Shown here one piece after another: positions 1-7,436 of a stretch of 13,527 nucleotides of DNA (positions are counted from its first letter, which is position 1; the number at the start of each line of letters is the position of its first letter). The translations under genes and the position numbers were made by a program. The DNA comes from CAZPRY01 sp964589175 (lineage in GTDB: Bacteria > Fidelibacterota > UBA2242): positions 1 through 13,527 of the forward strand of contig CAZPRY010000077.1 of NCBI GenBank assembly GCA_964589175.1, written 5' to 3'. The notes below the pieces were generated by a model that was not told where the DNA came from, ran no database searches, and saw only the letters and a program-made list of their open reading frames with translations.

Positions 1-26
1 CTGTCTCTTCTATTTGTAAATCATAG

Positions 27-209
27 GACATTTATTCTGAGAATCGCTATAAATGGTCTGTTTTCCCGCCTTATGCAGATGATGTCCGGCAGATGATTAA
101 TAGTTGGGGCAGATTATTGGAAACCAATTGTTACGTATTTATTCCATCTCACGGTTCCGCAAATAACAGATTGTCGGTACAGAAAGATTATGATAAGAGG
201 AAGAGATAA
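27..209 (+). pseudogene. C-terminal remnant, possibly of a metallo-beta-lactamase-fold hydrolase
   Basis: The frame starting at base 3 is open from 27 to the TAA at 207-209 and reads as a plausible protein tail: a PPYADD stretch, then a helix with SWGRLLE, then a strand ending in IPSHGSA. A proline-aspartate segment, an SW..LL helix and a final P.HG near the C-terminus is the usual ending of many metallo-beta-lactamase-fold enzymes, whose last HG histidine binds metal. The frame is cut by an in-frame TAG at 24-26. Frame 1 is open over the first ~95 bases, so a frameshift between the two is possible. The rest of the gene, if any, lies left of the window. The family call is inference from a short stretch; it could be a chance open frame. 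Confidence 0.33.
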
Positions 210-221
210 GAAATTTCGGCG

Positions 222-345
222 GGCAACCCATCGCGAGGACATCGAAGTCTGATGATATACCGACCCGATTCTTTCCCGGTACGCTTCGCTATCGGTATTT
301 GCGTTCCCTAAGGATGACGGCTCACTAAAAGGCGACTTTTGGAAC
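222..345. repeat. Dispersed-repeat-like intergenic sequence
   Basis: This non-coding stretch contains ATACCGA (257-263) and its reverse complement TCGGTAT (292-298), and on the minus strand reads as a CGTCATCCTTAGGGAACGC-type string followed by AGCGAAGCGTACCGGG. It resembles the GTCATCCTGAGxGAAGCGAAGGATCT class of dispersed intergenic sequences common in environmental bacterial genomes. Only one copy is present here, so repetition cannot be shown from the window; the boundaries are approximate. Confidence 0.35.
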
Positions 346-409
346 GACCCGCAGATGGTTGTTCCAGATTAACCTGATGGGTAATCGTCGCAGGATTGCC
401 GGGTTTTCC

Positions 410-431
410 GGGCGCACACACAGGTGCGCCC
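410..431. repeat. GC-rich hairpin, GGGCGCAC/GTGCGCCC
   Basis: There is a perfect 8-bp inverted repeat, GGGCGCAC at 410-417 and GTGCGCCC at 424-431, around a 6-base loop (ACACAG), followed by CTACG. On the minus strand it reads GTAGGGGCGCACCTGTGTG, the form of a widespread family of palindromic intergenic elements. It lies about 90 bases past the yccF stop on that gene's strand, so it could help end that transcript, but no T-run follows. A weaker CCGCC/GGCGG stem is at 469-473/480-484. Confidence 0.45.
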
Positions 432-522
432 CTACGAGTGAATATCAAATCGCTGCGCACCTGCCTGACCGCCACAGCAGGCGGGGAGCACCGCAACGAG
501 AGGTGAAGTGTGCCAGTTGGCC

Positions 523-903
523 CTACCAATAGCCTTCGACACTTTTCCCGAACGGGGTGAAGGCCAGGGAGGCCAGTTTGAAGTGCTGTTTGGCGAACGG
601 AATGCCGATGATCGTGATCGCGCAGAGCAGCCCGAAGACGAAGTGGGTCAGCGCTATCCAGATGCCGCCGCACAGAATCCAGAGGATATTCATTAAAGTC
701 GCCAGGCAGCCGTGAGCAGTCCGGTTGTACTGGATTTTACGCCCGAAAGGCATGAGCCCCAGGACGGACAGTTTGATGCACTGCATCCCGAAGGGAATGC
801 CGACGATGGTCAGGCAGAGTATGACGCCGCCGACCAGGTATTCGAAAAAGATAAAGATTCCACCACCCAGGACGATCCAGAGAATATTTCCCAAAAGGCT
901 CAT
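523..903 (-). CDS. yccF: YccF domain-containing inner-membrane protein
   Basis: This 126-residue membrane protein has the YccF (DUF307) architecture: two similar halves, each a hydrophobic hairpin followed by a conserved IVGIPFG or IIGIPFA turn and an F/L-PFGK/R segment. Repeat one spans roughly residues 1-55 (IPFGMQCIKL, PFGRKI) and repeat two 65-126 (IPFAKQHFKL, PFGKSV). Several hydrophobic stretches imply an integral membrane protein. Length is close to the family norm. The start is supported by GGGGAG about 6 bases upstream. It is the last gene of the left minus-strand run, 33 bases after the MFS permease, so cotranscription is likely. Family members have no firmly established molecular function, and none can be read from the sequence. 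Confidence 0.9.
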   Translation of the reverse strand: MSLLGNILWIVLGGGIFIFFEYLVGGVILCLTIVGIPFGMQCIKLSVLGLMPFGRKIQYNRTAHGCLATLMNILWILCGGIWIALTHFVFGLLCAITIIGIPFAKQHFKLASLAFTPFGKSVEGYW

Positions 904-936
904 ATCAGACTCCCCGTTATAAATGTTTTCGTGAGT

Positions 937-2175
937 TTACACAATGACTTCCCCAATCGAATCGCCGGTCTTATCCTTCGTTAACCGATTGATCTCCGGC
1001 GCCGCGGTGAACAGCCACCAGACGGTCAGAAAGGTGAAGACATTCAGGATTGCCATAAGCAGAAATACCGCGCGAAAGCCGATGTTGTCGGTCAGGCCTG
1101 TGGCGACGCCCTCACCGATCGCGGTCCCGATGTTGGAAACGGCCATCATGATGGCGAACATGGAGGCGGCAATGCGTGAATCGGTCAGATCCATTGCCAA
1201 CGCGAAGAAGACCGTTTCCTGAAAACCCCAGGCGATGCCCCAGGCCACGGCGATCGCAAGCAGGAAGCGCAGACCCGGTGCGAGGCCGACCAGGACCGCG
1301 CCGATCGAAATGAGCACGACGGCCATATAGGCGCTGTTTTTGCGGCCCAGCCGATCGACCAGCAAGCCGCCGCCCAGTGCTCCGATCACCGCCCCGACGC
1401 CCCGCAAGGCGCCGTATTTCCCGATCATCGTTGTGGGTGCATGGAACTGATTGCTCATGAAAAAGGTGATCAGGCCGTCCACACCGAAAGAGACGATGGA
1501 ATAGACAATCGCAAAGAGGGCGAAGATCACGAAGCGTTTTTTCAGGAAGACCCGGAAAGCGGACCATTCGAAGGCCTGGGTTTCGACGCGCTGCGGGCTT
1601 TCCTTGCTCTTTAAAACCCAGATGAGCGGTATGAACATACCCAGCGCGATAATAATAAAGACCGGGCGATAACCGCGCGATTGGGCCAGCGTTCCGAATA
1701 CCAGCGAGAGAATGATAGCGCCCAGAGCACGCCCGCTGACCATGATGCCCTGCACGGTGCCGTGTTCCTCTTTCGGTGTAATGTCGATAGCCAGTCCGTC
1801 GGTGGTTGAGTCGAAGAGCGTCACGCTGAACGAGCCTGCGACCACCAGCACCGAGAAGAGCATGAAATGGTATTGCGGGTCGATAAAACTGACCGCGCCG
1901 AAGGACAGAACCGCCAGTAGCAAGCCCAGGATGATATAGGGTTTGCGGTGGCCCATGCGAAAGAGGCTGACGCGATCGCTGAGTATGCCGATGAAAATCT
2001 TGAGAATGAAAGGTAAAAGGAGAATGCTGGTCAGCAGACCGATGGCGTCGGCGTCGATGTGTTTGCTGTCCAGATAGGGTTTCTGGAAGTTGCGGAAATA
2101 GGCCAGCGCGATTCCCTGCACAAAATACAGCACGGCGAACATCGAAAGTCGAAAACGTTTCGAAGATGTGTTCAT
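937..2175 (-). CDS. MFS permease, AmpG/PAT-like
   Basis: This 412-residue protein has about 12 hydrophobic segments and a mid-chain hydrophilic loop around residues 188-213, the major facilitator layout. The loop-2 motif (GILSDRVSLFRMGHRKPY, 63-80) and its second-half counterpart (GGGLLVDRLGRKN, 268-280) are clear MFS signature-A sequences. The opening LYFVQGIALAYF with a FDSTTDGLAID segment in TM4 (121-131), followed by an acidic EEHGT loop, resembles the AmpG/PAT branch (muropeptide or acetyl-CoA carriers) and related BT1-type transporters more than drug exporters. The substrate cannot be assigned; no peptidoglycan-recycling gene is nearby. It begins 36 bases after the tex stop and is followed 33 bases later by yccF. 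A G-rich string just before the ATG may serve as ribosome binding site. Confidence 0.88.
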   Translation of the reverse strand: MNTSSKRFRLSMFAVLYFVQGIALAYFRNFQKPYLDSKHIDADAIGLLTSILLLPFILKIFIGILSDRVSLFRMGHRKPYIILGLLLAVLSFGAVSFIDPQYHFMLFSVLVVAGSFSVTLFDSTTDGLAIDITPKEEHGTVQGIMVSGRALGAIILSLVFGTLAQSRGYRPVFIIIALGMFIPLIWVLKSKESPQRVETQAFEWSAFRVFLKKRFVIFALFAIVYSIVSFGVDGLITFFMSNQFHAPTTMIGKYGALRGVGAVIGALGGGLLVDRLGRKNSAYMAVVLISIGAVLVGLAPGLRFLLAIAVAWGIAWGFQETVFFALAMDLTDSRIAASMFAIMMAVSNIGTAIGEGVATGLTDNIGFRAVFLLMAILNVFTFLTVWWLFTAAPEINRLTKDKTGDSIGEVIV

Positions 2176-2211
2176 GAGCCCCCCGGTAGAATTACAGCCG
2201 CTTTATCTTAC

Positions 2212-4389
2212 TCATTGTTGCCTGGGAATATGCTTCATGCTCAGAGCAATACGCCCGCGCGCGCTGTCGACGGAGGAGATGCGCACGTCGATAATATCGC
2301 CGACGGCAAGCACGGTGTGGGGATCTTTGATGAAACGCTCGCCCATCTCGCTGATGTGCACGAGTCCGTCCTGCTTGACGCCGATGTCGACGAAGGCGCC
2401 GAAGTCGACGACATTGCGCACCGTGCCTTTGAGAATCATGCCCTCTTTCAAATCTTCCATGGAAAGGACATCGCTTTTCAGGATCGGTTTGGGCAGCTCG
2501 TCGCGCGGATCGCGGCCCGGCTTTTCGAGATTTTCCAGAATATCTTCGAGCGTCGGCAGGCCGATTTGCAGTTCCGCGGCCAGGCTGGACAGCGGTGTTT
2601 TGGAACTCTGGATTTTTTCTTTGATGCGCTTGCCGCCCTGGTGAATATCGTCGATTTCCAGTTTCTTCAGCAATTGCCTGGTTGCATCGTAGGATTCCGG
2701 GTGGATGGAGGTGTTGTCGAGCGGATTGTCCGCACCGGGAATGCGCAGGAAACCGGCGGCTTGTTCGAAGGTCGTGATACCGATACCGCTGACGCTTTCC
2801 AGTTCCGTGCGGTTGTGAAAGGGGCCGTGCTCCTCGCGATGTTTGACGATATTCTGGGCGCTACGGCTGGTCAATCCCGAGACATAGGTCAGCAGGGAAG
2901 CGGAGGCGGTGTTGAGGTCCACGCCGACCAGGTTCACGCAATCTTCGACGACATAGTGCAGCGTTTCATTCAATTTTTTCTGGTTTACATCATGCTGGTA
3001 CTGGCCGACGCCGATGCTTTTGGGATCGATCTTGACCAGTTCCGCCAGCGGATCGAGCAGGCGCCGGGCGATGGAGATGTTGCCGCGCAGGCTGGCTTCC
3101 AGGTCGGGAAATTCGGTCTGGGCGACTTTTGAAGCGGAGTAGACCGATGCGCCGGCTTCGTTGACGATGATGTAACTGAGTGTATGTTGCTCTTTGAGTT
3201 CGCTGATAAGTTCGGCGGCCAGCATCTCGCTTTCGCGGCTGGCGGTGCCGTTGCCGATGGCGATGATGTCCACCTCGTATTTCAATACGAGACGGCGCAG
3301 GGTCTTCAGGGCTTCCGCATAGCGGTTCTGGGGCGGGTGCGGGTAGATCGTATCGCCTTCGAGGTATTTGCCGGTCCTGTCGATCACCGCGACCTTGCAG
3401 CCGGTGCGGAAACCGGGGTCGATGCCCATGATGATATTATCCAGGACGGGCGGCTGCAGCAGCAGGTTTTTCAGGTTCGTGGCGAAGACCTTGATGGCCT
3501 GGGTTTCGGCCGTTTCGCTGATCGCGTTGCGGATTTCGCGTTCGATGGCCGGGGCGATCAGGCGTTTATGACCGTCTGTCACGGCGTTGAGCAGCTGCGG
3601 CGTAAAGATCGAAGCTTCATTATGCAGATACTCTTTACGGATGATTTCCAGAATGCGTTCGATTTCCACATCGATATTGACCTTGAGAAAATCCTCCTTT
3701 TCACCGCGGTTGATGGCCAGAATGCGGTGCGCCGGGATTTTATTCACCGGTTCGGAATATTCATAGTACATCTCGTACACGCTCTTTTCTTCCGGCTTTT
3801 TGGTCCTGACATCGACCAGCCCGCTGCGGAAAGTAAATTCGCGGATGGCTTTACGGATTTCGGCGTTTTCGGAGATGATCTCGGAGATGATGTCCTCGGC
3901 GCCCTGCAGGGCTTCTTCCGGGCTGTTGATTTCCTTTTCCGGGTCGACGAATTTCGCCGCGTAATCCAGCGGGGAGCCCTGGGTCGTCTGCTGCAGAAGG
4001 ATCAGGTCGGCCAGCGGTTCCAGGCCCTTTTCGCGCGCGATCATGGCCCGCGTGCGTTTCTTGGGTTTGTATGGCAGATAGAGGTCTTCCAACTCCTGCA
4101 ATTTGACAGCGGCCAGGATTTTTTCCTGGAGTTCGGGCGTCAGTTTGCCCTGCTCCTCGATGCTTTTCAATATGGTTTCGCGGCGTTTGTCCATGGAACG
4201 CAGGTAGTCCATGCGCTCCTGGATGGCGCGGATATGATCTTCGTTCAGGCTGCCGGTGCGCTCTTTGCGATAGCGGGCGATGAAGGGAACCGTATTGCCC
4301 TCATCGAGCAGCGCCATGGTCTGGGTGACCTGGTTGAGATGCAGTTTGAGTTCCCCGGCCACGATCCTGAACATTTGTTCGTCAGTCAT
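2212..4389 (-). CDS. tex: Tex family RNA-binding transcription accessory protein
   Basis: Tex is a cytoplasmic nucleic-acid-binding protein linked to transcription and RNA handling. The 725-residue product shows the domain order: N-terminal Tex_N helical region (about 1-190, with PFIARYRKE at 35-43 and DLYLPYKPKKRT at 102-113), the YqgF/RNase-H-like domain starting MGIDPGFRTG (321-330) with AIGNGTASRE (377-386), the signature SIGVGQYQHDV (458-468), helix-hairpin-helix elements (VSGLTSRSAQNIV, 503-515, and a second SGIG turn near 534), and a C-terminal S1 RNA-binding domain (about 648-720, GTVRNVVDFGAFVDIG). It is slightly shorter than the ~770-785 residues typical of proteobacterial Tex because it ends soon after S1. 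The start has GGGAGAA five bases upstream. A promoter candidate sits 39-67 bases upstream, so tex may be transcribed separately from the genes before it. Confidence 0.97.
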   Translation of the reverse strand: MTDEQMFRIVAGELKLHLNQVTQTMALLDEGNTVPFIARYRKERTGSLNEDHIRAIQERMDYLRSMDKRRETILKSIEEQGKLTPELQEKILAAVKLQELEDLYLPYKPKKRTRAMIAREKGLEPLADLILLQQTTQGSPLDYAAKFVDPEKEINSPEEALQGAEDIISEIISENAEIRKAIREFTFRSGLVDVRTKKPEEKSVYEMYYEYSEPVNKIPAHRILAINRGEKEDFLKVNIDVEIERILEIIRKEYLHNEASIFTPQLLNAVTDGHKRLIAPAIEREIRNAISETAETQAIKVFATNLKNLLLQPPVLDNIIMGIDPGFRTGCKVAVIDRTGKYLEGDTIYPHPPQNRYAEALKTLRRLVLKYEVDIIAIGNGTASRESEMLAAELISELKEQHTLSYIIVNEAGASVYSASKVAQTEFPDLEASLRGNISIARRLLDPLAELVKIDPKSIGVGQYQHDVNQKKLNETLHYVVEDCVNLVGVDLNTASASLLTYVSGLTSRSAQNIVKHREEHGPFHNRTELESVSGIGITTFEQAAGFLRIPGADNPLDNTSIHPESYDATRQLLKKLEIDDIHQGGKRIKEKIQSSKTPLSSLAAELQIGLPTLEDILENLEKPGRDPRDELPKPILKSDVLSMEDLKEGMILKGTVRNVVDFGAFVDIGVKQDGLVHISEMGERFIKDPHTVLAVGDIIDVRISSVDSARGRIALSMKHIPRQQ

Positions 4390-4394
4390 TCAAA

Positions 4395-4401
4395 TTCTCC
4401 C
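4395..4401 (-). promoter_or_regulatory. Ribosome binding site of tex
   Basis: GGGAGAA on the minus strand lies five bases before the ATG at 4389 and supports that start. Confidence 0.6.
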
Positions 4402-4427
4402 ATTGTTCCAATTCAGAATTGCGCCAG

Positions 4428-4456
4428 AATATAACAGAAGCTCGCGGCAATTTGAA
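4428..4456 (-). promoter_or_regulatory. Candidate sigma70-type promoter for tex
   Basis: On the minus strand, TTCAAA (4451-4456, 4 of 6 to TTGACA) is separated by exactly 17 bases from TATATT (4428-4433, 5 of 6 to TATAAT). This places a start site near 4421 and a leader of about 30 bases carrying the tex ribosome binding site. The 104-base gap after the DUF218 gene is the largest within this gene run, which fits an internal promoter. Confidence 0.45.
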
Positions 4457-4493
4457 ATGTAAATTATGGACCGGCGGGAATTCCATTCCGAGC

Positions 4494-5144
4494 TCAGAAG
4501 GGTACGGCATCATGCAGGAGAGCCAGCAATTCGCCGCCGACTACGCGCATTCCTTCGCCCGAGCGTCCCCATTTCCGGGTGGGTATGTTCTCAAGCGGAA
4601 TAGAGATGACGCCGATTTCGAAGGAATCTCCGAGCGTTCTATGGAATATCAAACGGGCGCGGCGCGCCTGCGGACCCGGCGCAAAAAGGTCGAACCGGGT
4701 GACCTCCGGCCGGTTTTCGGCCAGCCAGGTTCTTACAGCCACGGCCGAGGCGGCGATTTCACCGGCTTTGACAGTTTGCTGCGCCGGCACGGCGATAACG
4801 GCGGCGCTGTCGACACCGTCAATCTGCAACGTGGCTTTGGCGAGTTCGGCGTAGTTCGGGTATTCGGAAAAAAGCGAACCATATTCCAGCTCCCCGCCGC
4901 TGGTAAGAATGAGTTGATAATCGCTGCCGGCGAGTCTTTCGGCAGTCTTCGCGAGGGCCTTGTCCGGCATCCAACCGGCTACAACGGCAATCTGACCGTT
5001 TACAGGGGCATCCGGTGCGAGAAAGGGGTAGATGTTATTGGACAGAATATTGAGAAGAATCAGGAGGACCGAGAGCGCGAAGAGCCACAGTTGTTTTTTG
5101 GGATTATGAGCCTCCAAAGGTTTTTTCTGGATAAATGCTTCCAT
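4494..5144 (-). CDS. DUF218 (SanA/YdcF/ElyC-like) single-pass membrane protein
   Basis: The 216-residue product has a short cytoplasmic N-terminus with lysines (7-17), one hydrophobic segment (about 19-43) and then a Rossmann-like domain. The domain matches the DUF218 pattern: a first strand (GQIAVVAGWMP, 50-60), a helix with KTAERL, the ILTSGG turn (79-84), an E-containing helix followed by IDGVDSAAVIAVP (108-120), and a final PQARRARLIF helix (158-167) where other members have S.YH..RA. The histidine and serine of that last motif are not evident, so it is a divergent member. DUF218 relatives act in envelope functions such as SanA-type permeability or ElyC-type lipid-carrier homeostasis; the role here is unknown. 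Its ribosome binding site GAGGTG (5149-5154) overlaps the ygiQ stop codon, eight bases before the start, so translational coupling to ygiQ is likely. Confidence 0.75.
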   Translation of the reverse strand: MEAFIQKKPLEAHNPKKQLWLFALSVLLILLNILSNNIYPFLAPDAPVNGQIAVVAGWMPDKALAKTAERLAGSDYQLILTSGGELEYGSLFSEYPNYAELAKATLQIDGVDSAAVIAVPAQQTVKAGEIAASAVAVRTWLAENRPEVTRFDLFAPGPQARRARLIFHRTLGDSFEIGVISIPLENIPTRKWGRSGEGMRVVGGELLALLHDAVPF

Positions 5145-5148
5145 TGAT

Positions 5149-5154
5149 CACCTC
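5149..5154 (-). promoter_or_regulatory. Ribosome binding site overlapping the ygiQ stop
   Basis: GAGGTG lies four bases before the ATG at 5144 and overlaps the TGA of the preceding ygiQ gene (5153-5155). This decides the DUF218 start and suggests coupled translation. Confidence 0.6.
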
Positions 5155-6850
5155 ATTTTCTGGGATATTTTTTTGTGAGAATATTCTTCTGGGCCTGCTT
5201 TTGGCCCATGTTCTTTTCGACAAAGATTTTCTCGCCGCTGAAGGGGTCCATCTCGGTGTAGTACATCAGTGTAGAATAAGTGGACGGCGTGGGCGTAAAG
5301 ATTTGCACCTGTTCGGGATTAATATGCAATTGCGCGGAGACGAATGCCTTCGTACGCTGCATGTCGGCTTCGGTGCTGCCCGGATGAGCGGCGATCAGGT
5401 AATAGGTCAGGAAATGGCGTTTACCCGTGGCTTTGGTCCGGGCATCAAAAAGCTGCTTGAATTGGATCATGGCGGCATGCTTCGGCTTGCGCATCAAGGC
5501 CAGCACCCTGTCATCGGCGTGTTCCGGGGCGACTTTCAACTGTCCCGAAGTGTGGTGCCCGACGATTTCGTGCAGGTATTTTTCGCCGTGTTTTGAATCC
5601 CTGAGGACCAGGTCGTAGCGGATGCCCGAGGCGATGAAGATTTTCTTGATGCCCGGCAGACCGCGTAACTTTTTCAGCAGGGCGATTTGACGGCCGTGAT
5701 CGCTGTGCAGGGACGGGCAGGCAACCGGGAAGAGGCAGCGCTTGCCGGAACATTGGCCCTTGCCGGCCGCCCTTCGGCAATCCATGCCGTACATGTTGGC
5801 GGTCGGCCCGCCGACATCGTGGATATAGCCTTTGAAGCCCGGATGATGGCTGAGTTTTTCGGCCTCTTTCAAAATGGAGTTCTCGCTGCGGCTGCGGATC
5901 CTGCGGCCCTGGTGAACGGTGATGGCGCAGAAATTACATTCGCCGAAACAACCGCGATGGGTGGTAATGGCGAAGCGGATCGTTTCCAGGGCGCGGACGC
6001 CGCCCTGCTTGCGGTAGTAGGGGTGAACCTCGCGCTCGTAATCGAGATCGTAAAGACGATCGAGGTCCCGGGCAGAGAGTAGAGGCGCGGGCGGATTCTG
6101 CACCAGATAGCGGGCGTCGTGGCGCTGGTACAGGCCCCGGGCCGTCTCGGGATCGTTATTGCGGTAGAATTGGTGGAACATCGTAATAAAGGCGCGTTTA
6201 TCCTGGAGAACGTCTTCAAAAGACGGTAACTCCAGGTAACCGTCAGGCGGCTCTTTGGCGATGTAGCAGGTCCCGGGAATAGCTGTGATGGCTTTCCCGG
6301 TTCGCAGATTTTCGGCGATTTCCAGGATCGCGCTTTCGCCCATGCCGTAGACCAGCAGATCGGCCTTGGCATCGAAAAGAAGCGATTTACGCAATCGGTC
6401 GGACCAGTAGTCGTAATGGGCAATGCGCCGCAGGCTGGCCTCGATGCCGCCGATCACTATGGGCACAGTATTTTTAAAAAAGCGCCGGATGATATTGGTA
6501 TAAACGATCGTCGCCCGGTCGGGCCGCCGGTTATTGACAGCTCCGGGAGTAAAATCGTCGGTATTGCGCCGTTTCTTCAGCGCCGTGTAATTGGCGACCA
6601 TCGAATCGACGCTGCCGGCCGTCACGCCCCAGAAGAGTTTCGGCTCACCCAGACGCGCGATATCGAGATCGGAATCGATATCCGGCTGCGCGACGATGCC
6701 TACGCGATAGCCGTGAAACTCCAGCCAGCGGCCGAGGACTGCAATGCCGATATAGGGACTATCGATGTAGCTGTCGCCGCTGACCAGGATGATATCGCAC
6801 TGGTCCCAGCCGCGTTTTTTTAATTCTTCTTTGGTGGTGGGGAGAAACAT
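5153..6850 (-). CDS. ygiQ: YgiQ family radical SAM protein
   Basis: This 565-residue protein begins FLPTTKEELKKRGWDQCDI, matching the conserved YgiQ opening that in E. coli follows a short N-terminal extension. It contains the family blocks LVSGDSYIDSPYIG (22-35), FWGVTAGSVDSM (73-84), RPDRATIVYTN (109-119) and IGGIEASLRRIAHYDYWSD (133-151). The radical SAM cluster motif CFGECNFC gives C301, C305 and C308 for the [4Fe-4S] cluster that cleaves S-adenosylmethionine. A UPF0313-type C-terminal part includes KVAPEHADD and the YYLIAAHPGS segment. It ends shortly after PFSGEKIFVEKN and lacks the long tail of the ~740-residue E. coli protein. The reaction catalysed by this family is not established. 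No ribosome binding site precedes the ATG: the upstream bases belong to an AT-rich repeat tied to a gene relic, so native upstream control may have been displaced. It is followed by the coupled DUF218 gene. Confidence 0.95.
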   Translation of the reverse strand: MFLPTTKEELKKRGWDQCDIILVSGDSYIDSPYIGIAVLGRWLEFHGYRVGIVAQPDIDSDLDIARLGEPKLFWGVTAGSVDSMVANYTALKKRRNTDDFTPGAVNNRRPDRATIVYTNIIRRFFKNTVPIVIGGIEASLRRIAHYDYWSDRLRKSLLFDAKADLLVYGMGESAILEIAENLRTGKAITAIPGTCYIAKEPPDGYLELPSFEDVLQDKRAFITMFHQFYRNNDPETARGLYQRHDARYLVQNPPAPLLSARDLDRLYDLDYEREVHPYYRKQGGVRALETIRFAITTHRGCFGECNFCAITVHQGRRIRSRSENSILKEAEKLSHHPGFKGYIHDVGGPTANMYGMDCRRAAGKGQCSGKRCLFPVACPSLHSDHGRQIALLKKLRGLPGIKKIFIASGIRYDLVLRDSKHGEKYLHEIVGHHTSGQLKVAPEHADDRVLALMRKPKHAAMIQFKQLFDARTKATGKRHFLTYYLIAAHPGSTEADMQRTKAFVSAQLHINPEQVQIFTPTPSTYSTLMYYTEMDPFSGEKIFVEKNMGQKQAQKNILTKKYPRK

Positions 6851-6860
6851 CTGATTGTAT

Positions 6861-7110
6861 ATTGAATATTGATTATTGAATAATGATTATTTGATGCGGG
6901 TATGCTTGAGAGCAGTTATTCGGGAAGCAATAAAAATTGAAGTTAACTCTTTAGCCTCTTGAATCAGATTATGTGTCTTTTCGGATTTTATCAAATTTTC
7001 GTCTCTGACTAATTTCAGCCAGTATGCAGATTCATCGGTCTCCTCGATCACAATACTCATCTTGTATCTATCACAATTTCACCTAAAAATATTCAATATC
7101 CAATAATCAA
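6861..7110. repeat. AT-rich inverted repeats bounding a gene relic
   Basis: Two 10-base words occur on the left as ATTGAATATT (6861-6870) and TTGATTATTG (6869-6878), and on the right as their exact reverse complements, AATATTCAAT (7088-7097) and CAATAATCAA (7101-7110). The order of the two words is swapped between the sides, so this is a shared modular repeat rather than a simple perfect inverted repeat. The ~250-base unit encloses the four-helix-bundle remnant. The left block ends within about 10 bases of the ygiQ start codon. Confidence 0.55.
6887..7060 (-). pseudogene. 3' remnant of a four-helix-bundle protein (23S rRNA intervening-sequence type)
   Basis: The frame encodes 57 residues beginning MSIVIEETDESAYWLKLV and ending IFIASRITALKHTRIK. 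This matches the C-terminal half of the four-helix-bundle/S23 family, where a K-M-x-I-V-x-E-E-x-D-E-S-x-Y-W-L helix is followed by an E-A-x-E-L...I-x-A-S-x-x-T-A helix. Full members have about 115-130 residues, including an N-terminal half with a GTS.GANY-like motif, which is absent. Only about six codons precede the ATG before an in-frame TGA (7079-7081), and they do not resemble the family. It is therefore read as 5'-truncated. The homologous part seems to stop near 7061, inside the AT-rich repeat-bounded unit. It could still be translated as a short peptide, but there is no clear ribosome binding site. Members were first noted inside 23S rRNA insertions; their function is unknown. Confidence 0.7.
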
Positions 7111-7358
7111 TTCAACGCCGGGTACTGAGTTCGTTGCCTGATGATTCCTGTAGAGATTTTACAGTTTCGGATTGATCCCGAAAATCGCCCCAGAAACAGC
7201 TTGTTAAACATTTTACCGGATTTTATATTGCATCGAAATATTTCTGGGCTCGATGAGGTTATTTCGATGAGTAAGGGAGCAGCGAGATAGGGACAATTCG
7301 GTAAAGTGAGGGGAAGCCTGCCGGCGTGTACAATTCGCATACTATTCTATATCTTCCC

Positions 7359-7370
7359 GTAAATATTTAC
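7359..7370. promoter_or_regulatory. Perfect palindrome GTAAATATTTAC
   Basis: This 12-base perfect palindrome lies about 230 bases upstream of the lyase start. It resembles half-sites of a TyrR box (TGTAAA-N6-TTTACA), but the spacing is wrong, so TyrR control is not supported. It could be an operator or chance in AT-rich DNA. Confidence 0.25.
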
Positions 7371-7409
7371 TAAAAATTCCCGCTGTAAGTGAGACTGCGA
7401 CACGATTCT

Positions 7410-7436
7410 TTCCCCGGCTTGATGTAAACCGGGGAA
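7410..7436. repeat. Hairpin TTCCCCGG/CCGGGGAA
   Basis: A perfect 8-bp stem, TTCCCCGG (7410-7417) and CCGGGGAA (7429-7436), encloses an 11-base loop. No T-run follows on either strand, so it is not a standard intrinsic terminator. It lies about 165 bases upstream of the lyase gene. Confidence 0.4.

Noticed and set aside
308..673. 121-codon minus-strand frame after yccF
   Set aside because: It is the wrong frame of yccF running into repeat-like DNA including the GC hairpin; Arg-rich low-quality translation.
2059..4434. Long plus-strand open frames opposite tex (357 and 416 codons)
   Set aside because: They are antisense shadows of tex, rich in improbable F/D/G/Q runs; tex has complete domains on the minus strand.
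7107..7340. 77-codon minus-strand open frame
   Set aside because: It has no ribosome binding site, no recognisable motif and a composition typical of translated intergenic DNA; it overlaps the AT-rich repeat at its 3' end.
7359..7370. TyrR box upstream of a tyrosine-lyase-like gene
   Set aside because: The half-sites look similar but the spacer is 2 bases instead of 6, and no TyrR gene is in view.
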